A stretch of DNA of 64,000 nt from Chitinophagaceae bacterium (GTDB lineage Bacteria; Bacteroidota; Bacteroidia; Chitinophagales; Chitinophagaceae), in contig JAEUVB010000023.1 of the NCBI GenBank assembly GCA_016786845.1, positions 124,001 to 188,000 on the forward strand, read 5' to 3'. A model generated the notes under the pieces. The model worked only from the letters and a program-made list of their open reading frames with translations, did not search any database and was not told where the DNA came from. Made by a program: the position numbers and the translations under genes. Of this stretch, positions 25,786 through 35,579 are shown piece after piece (position 1 is the first letter of the stretch; each line of letters starts with the position of its first letter).

Positions 25786-28700
25786 ATGCGCTATTTTTTG
25801 ATCTTCGTTTTTTTCCTTTCGGCCGCTTTGCATACCGGCGCACAGTCAAACAACACCACGCCGCTAAATAAAACATATGCCCTGGTCATTGGCATTTCCA
25901 ATTATAAATATTCGGGCATAGATCCGCTCATGTATGCACATCGTGATGCCGAAAAATTTGTCGAATACCTGAGTTCTCCGGGTGGAGGATCAGTACCTCA
26001 AACACAAATCAGAATGCTGACCAATCAGAAAGCAACCTATGGTGCCATCTTACAAGGTATGCAATGGCTTCTGGACAATGCCAAAGAAAACGACCTGGTC
26101 TATTTTTATTTTTCAGGACATGGCGATGTGGAAGAGCAATCTATTTACAAACTCGGATTTCTATTTTCTTATGATAGCCCAAGAAATAATTTCATGGAGA
26201 ACACCCTGAGTATAGACCGGCTGAATATGCTGGCCAATACCCTTTCCGGCAAAACAAAAGCCAAAGTCATACTGATAACCGATGCATGCCGTTCAGGAAA
26301 TATTTCCGAACAAACGAATTTTGGAAATACCATCATGGGTGAACAATTACGCACCATTTTGAATAACGAAATCAGAATGACATCCTGCAAACCTGATCAA
26401 TTATCGAATGAAGATCAGGCATGGGGAGGTGGCCGTGGCGTCTTTTCCTATTATTTGCTTAAAGGTCTGGAAGGCGAAGCAGAACAGCAAAAAGATCAGG
26501 TCATCACCGTTCAGGAAATTCAACAATATCTCGATTCTGCCTTAACCAGGGATCCTGTATTAAAAGCCAAACCGAATCCGCAATCCCCTTTGATTTCCGG
26601 CCCAATGAAGACCACCGTAGCCAAGGTATCAAAAATAGTGTCTCCAAATATCAATATAGAGACATTTGGAGAGAGTGCCGATGCGATGGTCAGGCCCGTA
26701 ACCTTGGCGCCACTGGAAAAACAAGCCTCCTCCTATTTTTTTGATCCGATAGAAAAGCTTGCGCCTGAAAACGTATTCAATTTTCACATGCTCGATACCC
26801 TGTCTGCCGGAAATATTCCTCAGGCCATGATACAGCAACTCAAAGAGAATAAGGAAATCCCTACGGATCAAACACAGCTCGATAAACTGTTATCCGGGTT
26901 TACGACCAATCCATACACCCTCACCCGTTTTAAAGAACAGATCGTGGAATACCTGAGTTCTCGAGGACAGGAGATTATCAATCTATACCTCAACGGGGAC
27001 CAGGCTGAACTTGAAAAACGAAAATATTACAATCGCGAAAAAGAAGCTTACGCAGCCTATCCGCCCATGTATTCAGTTGCGTTGAAATTATCCAAACCTA
27101 ATACCTATATCTATCGCATGCTTGAGGTGAAAAAATATTATTTTACCGGTCTTTCACTTCGTTTAACAGCACTCAAAAGAGAAGAAATTGATCAGGCCAT
27201 AGTTAACCAACAAAAAGCCGTGGCCCTTTTGGAAAATGCCGCCTACATCCAAAACGAACTGGGCATTTTGTACAAAACAACGAAAGATTTTGCGGGTGCG
27301 GAAAAGGCATTCAAGCGGGCTACACAGATCGTTCCTAAATGGGCGATTCCCTGGTCCAATTTAGCAAGCCTGTATCGGGCTCAGGGAAAGACCGGGCCTG
27401 CATTGGAAGCCGGTCAAAAAGCGATCTCCTTACAATCCACTTATCCGGAGTCTTACTATAATATCGCTAAGTTGTATCAGTCGATGAACAATTGGCTACA
27501 AGCAGAAGAAGCATGCCACAAAAGCATTCCTTTAAATCCTAAAAATTTTCAACCCTTTGAAATTCTGGGCAAAGGCTATCTGCAAACCACTTTATATCCA
27601 TTGGCCGAGGAATATTTAGCAGAAGCGGAAAGATTAAAAGCCGGTATACTTCCATTAGCCGACATCGACAATGATGGTGTGCCGGATATAATTGATGATT
27701 TTAATATGCAATCCGGACCGCCTGTAAAACTCGATACCAATTTTCAATTTCAATTATTCATGTATGGTATGGAATTGCTTGGAAGCAGTGAATATCAAGT
27801 TGCAGAAAAAATTTTTCTCAGAGTCATTGAACTCAATCCAACTCACCCCTTAGCCTGGCATTACCTTGGTAAAATATATTACAACAGTAAACGAAACTCA
27901 GAAGCAGAGATAGCTTTTCAGAAAGCAAAAAAATATCATTTATCGGATTCTCTATTTAACATCCATATGGATACCATCTTCATTCATTTTAAGCCTCCGC
28001 ATGAAGATGAAAAAAGCAGGTTTTATATGAAATATAAAAAATTTGCAATCCCTAATAAAGACAACTATTTATTTTTAGCTGCAACATATGAACAATGGAA
28101 TCATCACAAAGATGCCATAAATGAATATCAAACCCTCATCAGAACTAATCCACAAAATCCGGAAGCATACTATCGGCTATGGCTTTTTTATGAGAAACAT
28201 GCCATGTATTTTGAAACAGAAAGGGTCATTCAACAATTCGCAAAAGTTGATCCTGCACAGGCTGAATTTGAATGGTATGAATTCTATAAGAGAATGAGTA
28301 TTGCTTTCCCTATGGAATATCGCTGGCCGTATCAAGTTGGCCTAATCGCTTACAGCCATTGGTCGCTTCCTGTGAGGGGAGAAAACAGGCATCATTCATT
28401 TCGCTTTTACAACCGAAATGATGAATTCCACAGATTGGATCCTATTATCAATAAACATGATTTTCCTGAAGGAGGCATCTCACTCCCACCCTATACTGTA
28501 GCGCCAGCCTCTAAATTTGACTTGAGAGAAGGAATCCAATTTTTAAATGATGCGGAGAACAAAATTCGCGATCGCGATAGTTTACTGCTGGCAGATATCT
28601 ATTCTAAATTAGGGGATCTGCATTCCTTAAACAATAATCCCCGGGAAGCGATTCAATCTTATGCCAAAGCTTTAAACTATCATCCCAATTTGGCCAATGA

Positions 28701-29187
28701 TCGAATGTACTCCATCGACCAGCATGTCAAGATCAAGCAATTTTCAGAAGCCTTCAATCAATTGGACAGTCTGTATCTGCACCAACAGATCAATCAAGTG
28801 GATCTGTTGCTGTATATTGAATATGCTGCCCATGCGGGATTGTATTCAAAAGCAGACTCTGCATTGAAGTTCGCCCAAAGTCTTCAGTTAATACCATCCT
28901 TCGAACTATTGGAACTGGAAGGCTTAAATACATTACTCTCCTGCCAGCCGGCCAAGGCCTTGGTGAATTACCAAAATGTATTGAAGTCCACGGACCAAAA
29001 GAAACATGTTTGGTATACATTGGCTCGCATATACAGTATGTTGCATCAAGATCAGGAGGCATGGGCCGCTTTGAATAAAGCCATCGAAGAAGGATTTAAT
29101 TATCGCCTCGTTCTCCAATATGATGAAATCTGGAATGCGAAAAGAAATGATCCCGAATGGGCCGGTCTGATGCAAAAACTCAAATAA
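25786..29187 (+). CDS. Secreted caspase-family (C14) protein with TPR array, paralogue 2
   Basis: The 1133-residue protein is co-linear with the upstream gene product. Signal peptide to HTGAQ; caspase domain with His112 (FSGHGDVE) and Cys168 (ITDACRSGN); the same DQAWGGGRGVFSYYLLKGL block; and a long TPR region. A feature absent from paralogue 1 is a calcium-binding-like loop within the TPR region (ADIDNDGVPDIIDDFN, DxDxDG type) at about residue 625. The two caspase domains are far more alike than the C-terminal parts, which suggests tandem duplication followed by divergence in the recognition region. It ends 9 bp from the convergent third caspase gene. Confidence 0.88.
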   Translation: MRYFLIFVFFLSAALHTGAQSNNTTPLNKTYALVIGISNYKYSGIDPLMYAHRDAEKFVEYLSSPGGGSVPQTQIRMLTNQKATYGAILQGMQWLLDNAKENDLVYFYFSGHGDVEEQSIYKLGFLFSYDSPRNNFMENTLSIDRLNMLANTLSGKTKAKVILITDACRSGNISEQTNFGNTIMGEQLRTILNNEIRMTSCKPDQLSNEDQAWGGGRGVFSYYLLKGLEGEAEQQKDQVITVQEIQQYLDSALTRDPVLKAKPNPQSPLISGPMKTTVAKVSKIVSPNINIETFGESADAMVRPVTLAPLEKQASSYFFDPIEKLAPENVFNFHMLDTLSAGNIPQAMIQQLKENKEIPTDQTQLDKLLSGFTTNPYTLTRFKEQIVEYLSSRGQEIINLYLNGDQAELEKRKYYNREKEAYAAYPPMYSVALKLSKPNTYIYRMLEVKKYYFTGLSLRLTALKREEIDQAIVNQQKAVALLENAAYIQNELGILYKTTKDFAGAEKAFKRATQIVPKWAIPWSNLASLYRAQGKTGPALEAGQKAISLQSTYPESYYNIAKLYQSMNNWLQAEEACHKSIPLNPKNFQPFEILGKGYLQTTLYPLAEEYLAEAERLKAGILPLADIDNDGVPDIIDDFNMQSGPPVKLDTNFQFQLFMYGMELLGSSEYQVAEKIFLRVIELNPTHPLAWHYLGKIYYNSKRNSEAEIAFQKAKKYHLSDSLFNIHMDTIFIHFKPPHEDEKSRFYMKYKKFAIPNKDNYLFLAATYEQWNHHKDAINEYQTLIRTNPQNPEAYYRLWLFYEKHAMYFETERVIQQFAKVDPAQAEFEWYEFYKRMSIAFPMEYRWPYQVGLIAYSHWSLPVRGENRHHSFRFYNRNDEFHRLDPIINKHDFPEGGISLPPYTVAPASKFDLREGIQFLNDAENKIRDRDSLLLADIYSKLGDLHSLNNNPREAIQSYAKALNYHPNLANDRMYSIDQHVKIKQFSEAFNQLDSLYLHQQINQVDLLLYIEYAAHAGLYSKADSALKFAQSLQLIPSFELLELEGLNTLLSCQPAKALVNYQNVLKSTDQKKHVWYTLARIYSMLHQDQEAWAALNKAIEEGFNYRLVLQYDEIWNAKRNDPEWAGLMQKLK

Positions 29188-29196
29188 CCATCGGGG

Positions 29197-30537
29197 CTAG
29201 TCGCCAAATTTCACCTGATAATATGGCAACTGATTACAAATATTTTGTTTGATGTAAGGCGAATCGCAATATGTTCTTAAGGCCTTTTTATTGGTACCTC
29301 TTTGGGTTTCATCCAATATCATATCCCAACTCACAAACGGTTTGGCACTACTGCAATAGGTCAACATGGAAGACCGTAAAAAATGGGAAAAGAAACCACC
29401 AAATTCGTCATTGCTGGCCGCTTTCTGACCCGTCTCTGCTGCTGTAGCTACTATGGTTTGTTTGGATGGGGTAAAGAATAAAGTTTTACAATTCAATTCA
29501 CTCCATAAAATGCCGGATGACTTGGTAGCCATCGGTTTACTGCCTTTTGCATTCGATTCTTCCACACGGGAGTTGCAGCAATCACTGAATATGAGATTCA
29601 GCCGGGCACCTTTACTTTTTAACAGACTTTCAATGGTTTCAAGATTGACCGCTTCTTTAATATGGTCCTCTGCATTTCCAATGCGCATATCGAGATATGG
29701 AAACTTATGCGGATCAGTTTTGACACTGAAGCCATGTCCGGAATAATAAAAAACGACAATGTCAGTAGAAGCCGGACTGAGACCGTTCAAGGCCTTTAAC
29801 AAAGCCGACTTGGTAAAACTTTTACCGGCAACCTCCGTCTTCGTCATTTTTACACCCAGATAATTACTGATATCTCTGAATAATCTCAAGACCTTCCCGG
29901 TATCGAGCTTACAGGAATTACCGATATCCTTACTTAAGGTATTGGCCACCACCACCACATGCATTTTAATTCCTTTTTCCTCAGGTCTTATGGATCGGGT
30001 GACAGGAGTAAAAAATTGTTTGAAATATTCTTCATCCTCACTAAAGTATTGCGACATAAATACTTTATCCATTTGCATAATTTGCTTATGAACTGATTTA
30101 AAACGGGCCGATTCCTGTATCACATATTTCCCTTGACTATTCTTTGAAACAATCCCTTTTAACACCATCTCCTCCATCTTCTTTTGATTCAAAAACAAAA
30201 ACTTAGGGGCTTGCGGAAATTCAGTATCCTCCCCTACGATCATTCTTTCTTCCAAGGCATTTAAATACAATTTACTCCCATCCACTTTGCCGTTAGCCAT
30301 CACGGCATCCTCTTCCGACAAATCATATTCCAATACGATAGTTGAAGCATTTTTAGGTGAATTGTAACGCAACCTGAGTAACCCACCACCTTCATCATTT
30401 AGTATCATCAATCCATTCATTTTGATTGGGTTGGATTGAATTTTAGTGTCGTATTGAATATGGTAAAAAGAGATAGCCGAAACCAACTCAGACAAAGACA
30501 TTGTACAAAAGATGAGAAAATAAATTTTAAACTTCAT
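29197..30537 (-). CDS. Secreted caspase-family protein, short form
   Basis: A 446-residue protein with a signal peptide (about 1-21), an N-terminal beta-rich region of unknown kind (about 22-185) and a caspase-like domain (about 190-400): VVVVANTLSKDIG, catalytic His268 in FYYSGHGFS and probable catalytic Cys321 in IFSDCCNSR, then IVATAAETGQKAASNDEFGGFFSHFL. It lacks TPR repeats and differs from the two large neighbours in domain order, so it is not simply a third copy. It converges on paralogue 2 with 9 bp between the stops. Substrates are unknown. Confidence 0.85.
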   Translation of the reverse strand: MKFKIYFLIFCTMSLSELVSAISFYHIQYDTKIQSNPIKMNGLMILNDEGGGLLRLRYNSPKNASTIVLEYDLSEEDAVMANGKVDGSKLYLNALEERMIVGEDTEFPQAPKFLFLNQKKMEEMVLKGIVSKNSQGKYVIQESARFKSVHKQIMQMDKVFMSQYFSEDEEYFKQFFTPVTRSIRPEEKGIKMHVVVVANTLSKDIGNSCKLDTGKVLRLFRDISNYLGVKMTKTEVAGKSFTKSALLKALNGLSPASTDIVVFYYSGHGFSVKTDPHKFPYLDMRIGNAEDHIKEAVNLETIESLLKSKGARLNLIFSDCCNSRVEESNAKGSKPMATKSSGILWSELNCKTLFFTPSKQTIVATAAETGQKAASNDEFGGFFSHFLRSSMLTYCSSAKPFVSWDMILDETQRGTNKKALRTYCDSPYIKQNICNQLPYYQVKFGD

Positions 30538-30639
30538 AATATTAATTTGGTAGCCTAAATATAGGCTGCCAAAGCATAAAAATCGGAATAATTTTTCTTC
30601 TGATTAAGCCAAATGTCTGAAGGCTTTAGGAAAACCATA

Positions 30640-32796
30640 TTATAATTTCTCCAAAATATAATTCGTCAGCCTCCGGTATAAGTGCAATCTGGTCACACCC
30701 CCACTGATTCCATGATTCTTATTCGGATAAGCTTCTGAGTCGAAATCCTTATTCGCATCAATCAGTGCTTTTTGCATTTCTAACGCATTTTGATAGTGTA
30801 CATTATCATCTGCAGTTCCGTGAATCAGCAGATAATTTCCTTTCAATTTGCTGACCATATTAACCGGTGAATTATCGTCGTACCCTTTAGCATTCTCTTT
30901 CGGAGTGAGCATATATCGTTCCGTATAGATATTGTCGTAGTAGCGCCAGTTGGTGACTGGGGCTACGGCAATGGCTGTTTTAAATACATCGGCTCCTTTC
31001 AAAATACAGATACTGCTCATGTATCCTCCAAAGCTCCACCCCCATATACCGATACGGCTTGCATCGATATAGGACTGCTGCGCAAAGTATTTAGCCACCT
31101 CAATCTGATCATCGCTTTCATATTTTCCCAGCTGCAGGTAAGTTTTCTTTTTGAAGGATTCGCCACGCCCTCCCGTTCCTGTACCATCTACGCAAACAAT
31201 GATATATCCTTTCTGCGCCAGCATCTGATACCAGAAAAAATCACGACCGCCAAATTGGTTTAAGACTTGCTGAGATCCCGGTCCGCTGTATTGAAACATC
31301 AATAATGGATATTTTTTATTTGCATTAAAATCTTTGGGTTTGATCATCCACCCATTCAATGCAACACCTTGAGGAGTTGGCACTTCGATCAACTCGAGAG
31401 GCGATACACCATACTCCTGCATTTTCTTCTTCAGATTTTCATTGTTCTTTAGGGTACGAATCAGTTCGCCCTGACTGTTGCGAATACTATAAGTTGGCGG
31501 TGTATTGATATAGGAATACTTATCCATAAAATAGGCAAACCCTTCACTGAAGTCTATGCTATGCACCCCCTGGCCGGGTGTTAAATTTGTTTTTCCCTCA
31601 CCATTGAGTTGAATCTTAAACAGATTACGTTCCATCGGCGAATTTTCGGTACTCAAATAATACAGCATATTATTCTTTTCATCTACACCATAAACGGATG
31701 CCACTTCCCAATTTCCCTGAGTGATCTGTGTAGAACGGTTTGCTTCAATATCATGAAAGTAAAGATGTCTGTATCCGTTTTTTTCCGAAGTATAAATGAA
31801 GGTGTTTCGATTCTTGAGAAAATGCAGATCATCATTGATCTCAATATAGTACTCATTGGTTTCATTGTAGATGGGGTCGGTGATGCCGGTCTTGGCATTC
31901 ACTTGCAACAGTTCGAGATGATTTTGTTTACGATTTAAATGAAAGACGATGAGGCTATTATTAAACGGATTCATTTTGATTCGAGGGACATAGAAATCCG
32001 TTTCTTCACCCAAATCACAGGTAACAGTTTTGCCATTCTTTAAATGATAAAGATGTATGCTTACCTCCGAGTTCTTCTCCCCTGCCTTTGGATACTTGTA
32101 TTTATAATCTGTCGGATAAAGTTTATCGTAGATCGCGAAATTATATTCCGGTACTGCAGACTGATCAAATCGATAGTATGCGATAAAATCTCCATTAGGA
32201 CTCCACTCATAGGCACGTGTAAATTCAAATTCCTCTTCATAGACCCAATCACAATTTCCATTGAGAATATTATAGTTACCGTCATCCGTTACGGCTACGG
32301 TCTCATCAATCAACAAATCGAGATAGTAGAGATTCTGCTGATACACATAAGCGACTTTATCACTCAACGGAGAAAAGGTAGCATGCAGAACTTTTTCTGA
32401 CTTCAATTGCTTTAATTCTTTACTCGACAAATCGTAGATGTATACTTTGTTCAATATAGATCGGCGGTAAATATTCTCAGACTCCGTAAACAACAACAAT
32501 TTCGTTTCATCGGCATTAAACGCATAGTCATCTATTTTCAATTCCGTCTTCTCCCATTTGAGATCCTTCATATTCAGAATCACTCCGTCTTCTTGTCCAT
32601 CCTGAAAACGAACCTTCACTAATTTCCCGTCATTGATTTCAGTGTAATGCAAACCATCCTTCATCGAACGGAAACCGGTCACCATTTCCTGACGGAATGT
32701 TGGTTTGGACCAAATATCTTCCAGCGTAATGGTTTTACTATTTTGGGCAATCGCCGCACAAGGTATCAGCAGGAGAAATAAAAAGACTCGAATCAT
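30640..32796 (-). CDS. Dipeptidyl peptidase IV (S9B family)
   Basis: Removes X-Pro or X-Ala dipeptides from peptide N-termini; here periplasmic or surface-bound. From MIRVFLFLLLIPCAAIAQNS the protein has 718 residues with a signal peptide. The N-terminal DPPIV beta-propeller carries the double-Glu amine-anchoring motif in CDWVYEEEFEFTRAYEWSPN. The C-terminal alpha/beta hydrolase has the nucleophile Ser in WGWSFGGYM, Asp in HGTADDNVHYQN and His in PNKNHGISGG. Upstream in-frame ATGs (to 32871) were rejected because they would bury the signal peptide. Peptides released here could be taken up by peptide importers such as the ABC system at 18.4-20 kb (inference). Confidence 0.95.
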   Translation of the reverse strand: MIRVFLFLLLIPCAAIAQNSKTITLEDIWSKPTFRQEMVTGFRSMKDGLHYTEINDGKLVKVRFQDGQEDGVILNMKDLKWEKTELKIDDYAFNADETKLLLFTESENIYRRSILNKVYIYDLSSKELKQLKSEKVLHATFSPLSDKVAYVYQQNLYYLDLLIDETVAVTDDGNYNILNGNCDWVYEEEFEFTRAYEWSPNGDFIAYYRFDQSAVPEYNFAIYDKLYPTDYKYKYPKAGEKNSEVSIHLYHLKNGKTVTCDLGEETDFYVPRIKMNPFNNSLIVFHLNRKQNHLELLQVNAKTGITDPIYNETNEYYIEINDDLHFLKNRNTFIYTSEKNGYRHLYFHDIEANRSTQITQGNWEVASVYGVDEKNNMLYYLSTENSPMERNLFKIQLNGEGKTNLTPGQGVHSIDFSEGFAYFMDKYSYINTPPTYSIRNSQGELIRTLKNNENLKKKMQEYGVSPLELIEVPTPQGVALNGWMIKPKDFNANKKYPLLMFQYSGPGSQQVLNQFGGRDFFWYQMLAQKGYIIVCVDGTGTGGRGESFKKKTYLQLGKYESDDQIEVAKYFAQQSYIDASRIGIWGWSFGGYMSSICILKGADVFKTAIAVAPVTNWRYYDNIYTERYMLTPKENAKGYDDNSPVNMVSKLKGNYLLIHGTADDNVHYQNALEMQKALIDANKDFDSEAYPNKNHGISGGVTRLHLYRRLTNYILEKL

Positions 32797-33133
32797 AAAA
32801 TGAAGCTTTGGGTAAATCATGTTTAATGGGTAAATGTAAAAAAAAAGGCTGAAAAGATGACTGAGGGGCATAAACTCCCGGAAATAAAGCAGTTTTGGAC
32901 ACCTTTAATTGGAATAGCTTATAGTATCGTAAGATATCAAGCAAAAACATGAACATATTAAAACATTTATCGAGCAACATCAAAGGGATACCGGCTTGGC
33001 AAAGTGGTCTATTATTAGAGCAAATATTTAGTAGAATTCCCGCCGTTGAACCTTGTATAAAATTTTCATCAAAACACTTCCGCCGCCATAACACCAAACC
33101 TATGATGGATACAGTTCCTTTTATACTCTAGTT
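32797..33133. other. Noncoding interval upstream of DPP-IV gene
   Basis: No supported gene. A short plus-strand frame (32949-33131) has no family resemblance or start context. The left end carries an A-rich run and a TACATTTA-like sequence on the minus strand near 32830 that could serve the DPP-IV gene. Confidence 0.5.
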
Positions 33134-33628
33134 TTATCGACTTAAAGATTTTATAACATAGTATGTGAGTGGTATAATTACTAGTCCAATGGTCAAGGCT
33201 AAGAACCAAGTACCCAGTCCGTTCGTTTGTTCGTAAACATTGCTGATGGTTTTCATTGTAATGAGCCCAAAAATTAAAACGATAATGAACTTTAAATATC
33301 TAAGTAGCCTTGTCGCTTTTGTATATTGTTTTAAAGCGTTGTCTTCGGTTATGTTTGTCGGATAATTAAACACATGTGGAAATTTGTTCAGAATGCTTAG
33401 TCCGATAAAAAGAAATGTCGCTACTATAGGTAAAGTTAAAATATGGCCTTTCCCACCAAAATCATTCGCTTGTCCCGCACTGTTGTAATGAATTGGAATT
33501 ATGTCCGGGAGATTTTGATAGCTGGTGATGACCAAAACCCAAATTGCAAGAATTGAAGTCCATCCAAGCATTTCCAACATCTTGTCTAATGTAGATTGTT
33601 CTAACTTAATTTTCGGTCTTTCGTTCAT
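33134..33628 (-). CDS. DUF1648-family membrane protein
   Basis: A 164-residue protein with about four membrane helices. After the first helix (about 22-40) comes YQNLPDIIPIHYNSAGQAND, the characteristic DUF1648 motif (LPxxIPxHxNxxGxxD), then FGGKGHILTLPIVATFLF and two more helices. DUF1648 occurs in SdpI-like immunity and other membrane proteins of Gram-positive bacteria and in stand-alone proteins of Bacteroidota; the role of the latter is unknown. It is flanked by gaps, so transcribed alone. The sequence is AT-richer than the MscS gene beside it, suggesting an accessory gene. Confidence 0.85.
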   Translation of the reverse strand: MNERPKIKLEQSTLDKMLEMLGWTSILAIWVLVITSYQNLPDIIPIHYNSAGQANDFGGKGHILTLPIVATFLFIGLSILNKFPHVFNYPTNITEDNALKQYTKATRLLRYLKFIIVLIFGLITMKTISNVYEQTNGLGTWFLALTIGLVIIPLTYYVIKSLSR

Positions 33629-33691
33629 TTCGTTCTATATTTAAAGATTGTGCATAGCATTGGCTATGACTCATGACAAAGTAATTAAAAC

Positions 33692-34552
33692 TTATTTATT
33701 AATCACCACCCGAGTCGGCGTCGGACCTTCCACTCCGGCCTGATCCCAGGCATTTTTTACCCGCTCGGTACAGCCGAAATACACATCCCAATAATCGGCT
33801 TGTACACAATAAGGACGCACGGCCAAACTCGTCATACCATCCCCCACTTTCAGCACACTCACTTCCGGAGCGGGCTCCTGCAATACTTTCGGATGTGCCA
33901 ACATCGCCTGAATCGCTACTTGTTTGGCGATAGCAATATCTTGTGATGAAGAGATCGCCATAGTCAGGTCTACCCGCAAATTCCCGTAGGTGGTATAGTT
34001 GGTAATCACTCCGGTAGACAATGCCCCATTCGGTACATATACCGTTTTATTATCTGCCGTGAGTACAGTGGTACTGAAAACACCTTGTTCGGTCACCACG
34101 CCGGTAATCCCTTGGGCTTCAATCATATCGCCTACTTTAAACGGTTTGAAGATCAGCATCATCACCCCGCCGGCAAAATTACCCAATGTGCCGTTGAGAG
34201 CAGAACCGATTGCGACACCGGCACCTACGATCAGCGCACTGAAAGCAGTAGTATCGACGCCCAAAATACCTGCAAGGGTAATCAGGAGCAGAATGGTAAA
34301 TACCACTTTCACCAATGAAAGCAAAAAGGTTTGTAAAGAGGCATCGTAATCGCGCTTGAGCAGGATCTTACGGATGATGCTTACCAATTTGCCGATGATC
34401 CAGGTCCCAATGATGTAAAACACAATCGCACCGGCAATCTTAGGAGCATAACTGATTGCAAAATCCTTCAGTTTGTCGACATAGGAAAACGTGGTGGAGG
34501 TTACTTTGTCAGCCTTCGTTGTCAGCGCATGAGTGATCTGTAAAAGATTCAT
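33692..34552 (-). CDS. Small-conductance mechanosensitive channel, MscS family
   Basis: Opens under membrane tension to release solutes on osmotic downshock. The 286 residues match MscS of E. coli. Three membrane helices (about 35-62, 75-98, 105-135), with the pore helix GVAIGSALNGTLGNFAGGVM and the adjoining FKPFKVGDMIEAQGITGVV beta-domain that is the family signature; then the cytoplasmic cage (VPNGALSTGVITNYTTYGNL) and a C-terminal alpha/beta part ending TRVVINK. Encoded alone on the minus strand. Confidence 0.95.
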   Translation of the reverse strand: MNLLQITHALTTKADKVTSTTFSYVDKLKDFAISYAPKIAGAIVFYIIGTWIIGKLVSIIRKILLKRDYDASLQTFLLSLVKVVFTILLLITLAGILGVDTTAFSALIVGAGVAIGSALNGTLGNFAGGVMMLIFKPFKVGDMIEAQGITGVVTEQGVFSTTVLTADNKTVYVPNGALSTGVITNYTTYGNLRVDLTMAISSSQDIAIAKQVAIQAMLAHPKVLQEPAPEVSVLKVGDGMTSLAVRPYCVQADYWDVYFGCTERVKNAWDQAGVEGPTPTRVVINK

Positions 34553-34620
34553 ATGAATTCAATTTTCAATCTGCAAGAATATTAAATAATATTGATTTAT
34601 AAACACAACGACTCACCTGC

Positions 34621-35283
34621 TTACCATTTGGCCACCTTTGCTTTTTCAAACTTCCGAATCCTTCCATCCGATTGTTTGATACTGCCGGAATACCATCCAT
34701 CGCCCAAGGGTTTCAAATCTTCGACCACGATACCGACATCTTCTTTCTTTCGACCTTCCTCCTCATCAACTAACGCTTCATATAATGAAAAGACTTTGTC
34801 TTCCTGAATAATTTTAATTTTCATACCGGCCGGATAGTCAGCCAACGAAATGACCTTCTCCTCTTTTTTCCTGGATTTATGTTTGATCTGCTCTTTACTA
34901 CTCAAATAACTTTTGATGAGATCGTTCAATTCTTTAGCAAATTTTGCTGCATCAAAATCACTTTGTGTGGAAAATGGCATCATATCAAAATGACTACCAC
35001 TGGCATTGATTACACATTGGGTGTTATTTAAGCAGAAGATTCCCACTTTGCGTTTATCAATGACCACTCGGGCTTCCGTATACTGATTTAAGGGTATGAA
35101 AGAATAACCGCCCCCTTTGTAATAATTATATAAGGTATCATGATGAATGTCCACCTCACCATAAAACCCATGGTCGAAGGTCTTCAAAAATTCATTCACC
35201 CGATTTTGGATGGCATCCCATTGTTCCGCCCGGGCGGAAAATTGCAATAAAAGAATCGGGAACAGTAATAATATTTTTTTCAT
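34621..35283 (-). CDS. Secreted protein of unknown function
   Basis: A 220-residue protein with a clear signal peptide (KKILLLFPILLLQFSARA, cleavage before EQWDA). The mature part alternates predicted helices and strands, with a Lys-rich middle (about 128-142) and an end GWYSGSIKQSDGRIRKFEKA that recalls a small beta-barrel (SH3- or Tudor-like) but cannot be assigned. No known family recognised. It is 68 bp from the MscS gene on the same strand and might be co-transcribed with it. Function unknown. Confidence 0.7.
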   Translation of the reverse strand: MKKILLLFPILLLQFSARAEQWDAIQNRVNEFLKTFDHGFYGEVDIHHDTLYNYYKGGGYSFIPLNQYTEARVVIDKRKVGIFCLNNTQCVINASGSHFDMMPFSTQSDFDAAKFAKELNDLIKSYLSSKEQIKHKSRKKEEKVISLADYPAGMKIKIIQEDKVFSLYEALVDEEEGRKKEDVGIVVEDLKPLGDGWYSGSIKQSDGRIRKFEKAKVAKW

Positions 35284-35579
35284 AAAAAGGAATATTCATC
35301 ATGCGTAATCGTGAATGCAAGCCATCGGCTTCTTTCATAAAGGTAGAATAATTATTCACATTACACCCCTTGTATGCCGTAAGTCGTGATGACGGAGTAA
35401 GTATTCAGCATGAGATTTCCCCATAAGATTGATTTAATCGATTCGACCAAGTTGCATGAGCATATCCTTAGCGGCCCGTTTCGATCAAAATAGTACCCTA
35501 TTTGGATAGATTCATTCACCCTACTCTCCTATTTAGAACTAACTTTGGCCAATCATTTTTAAACCAAAATTTATACCCT

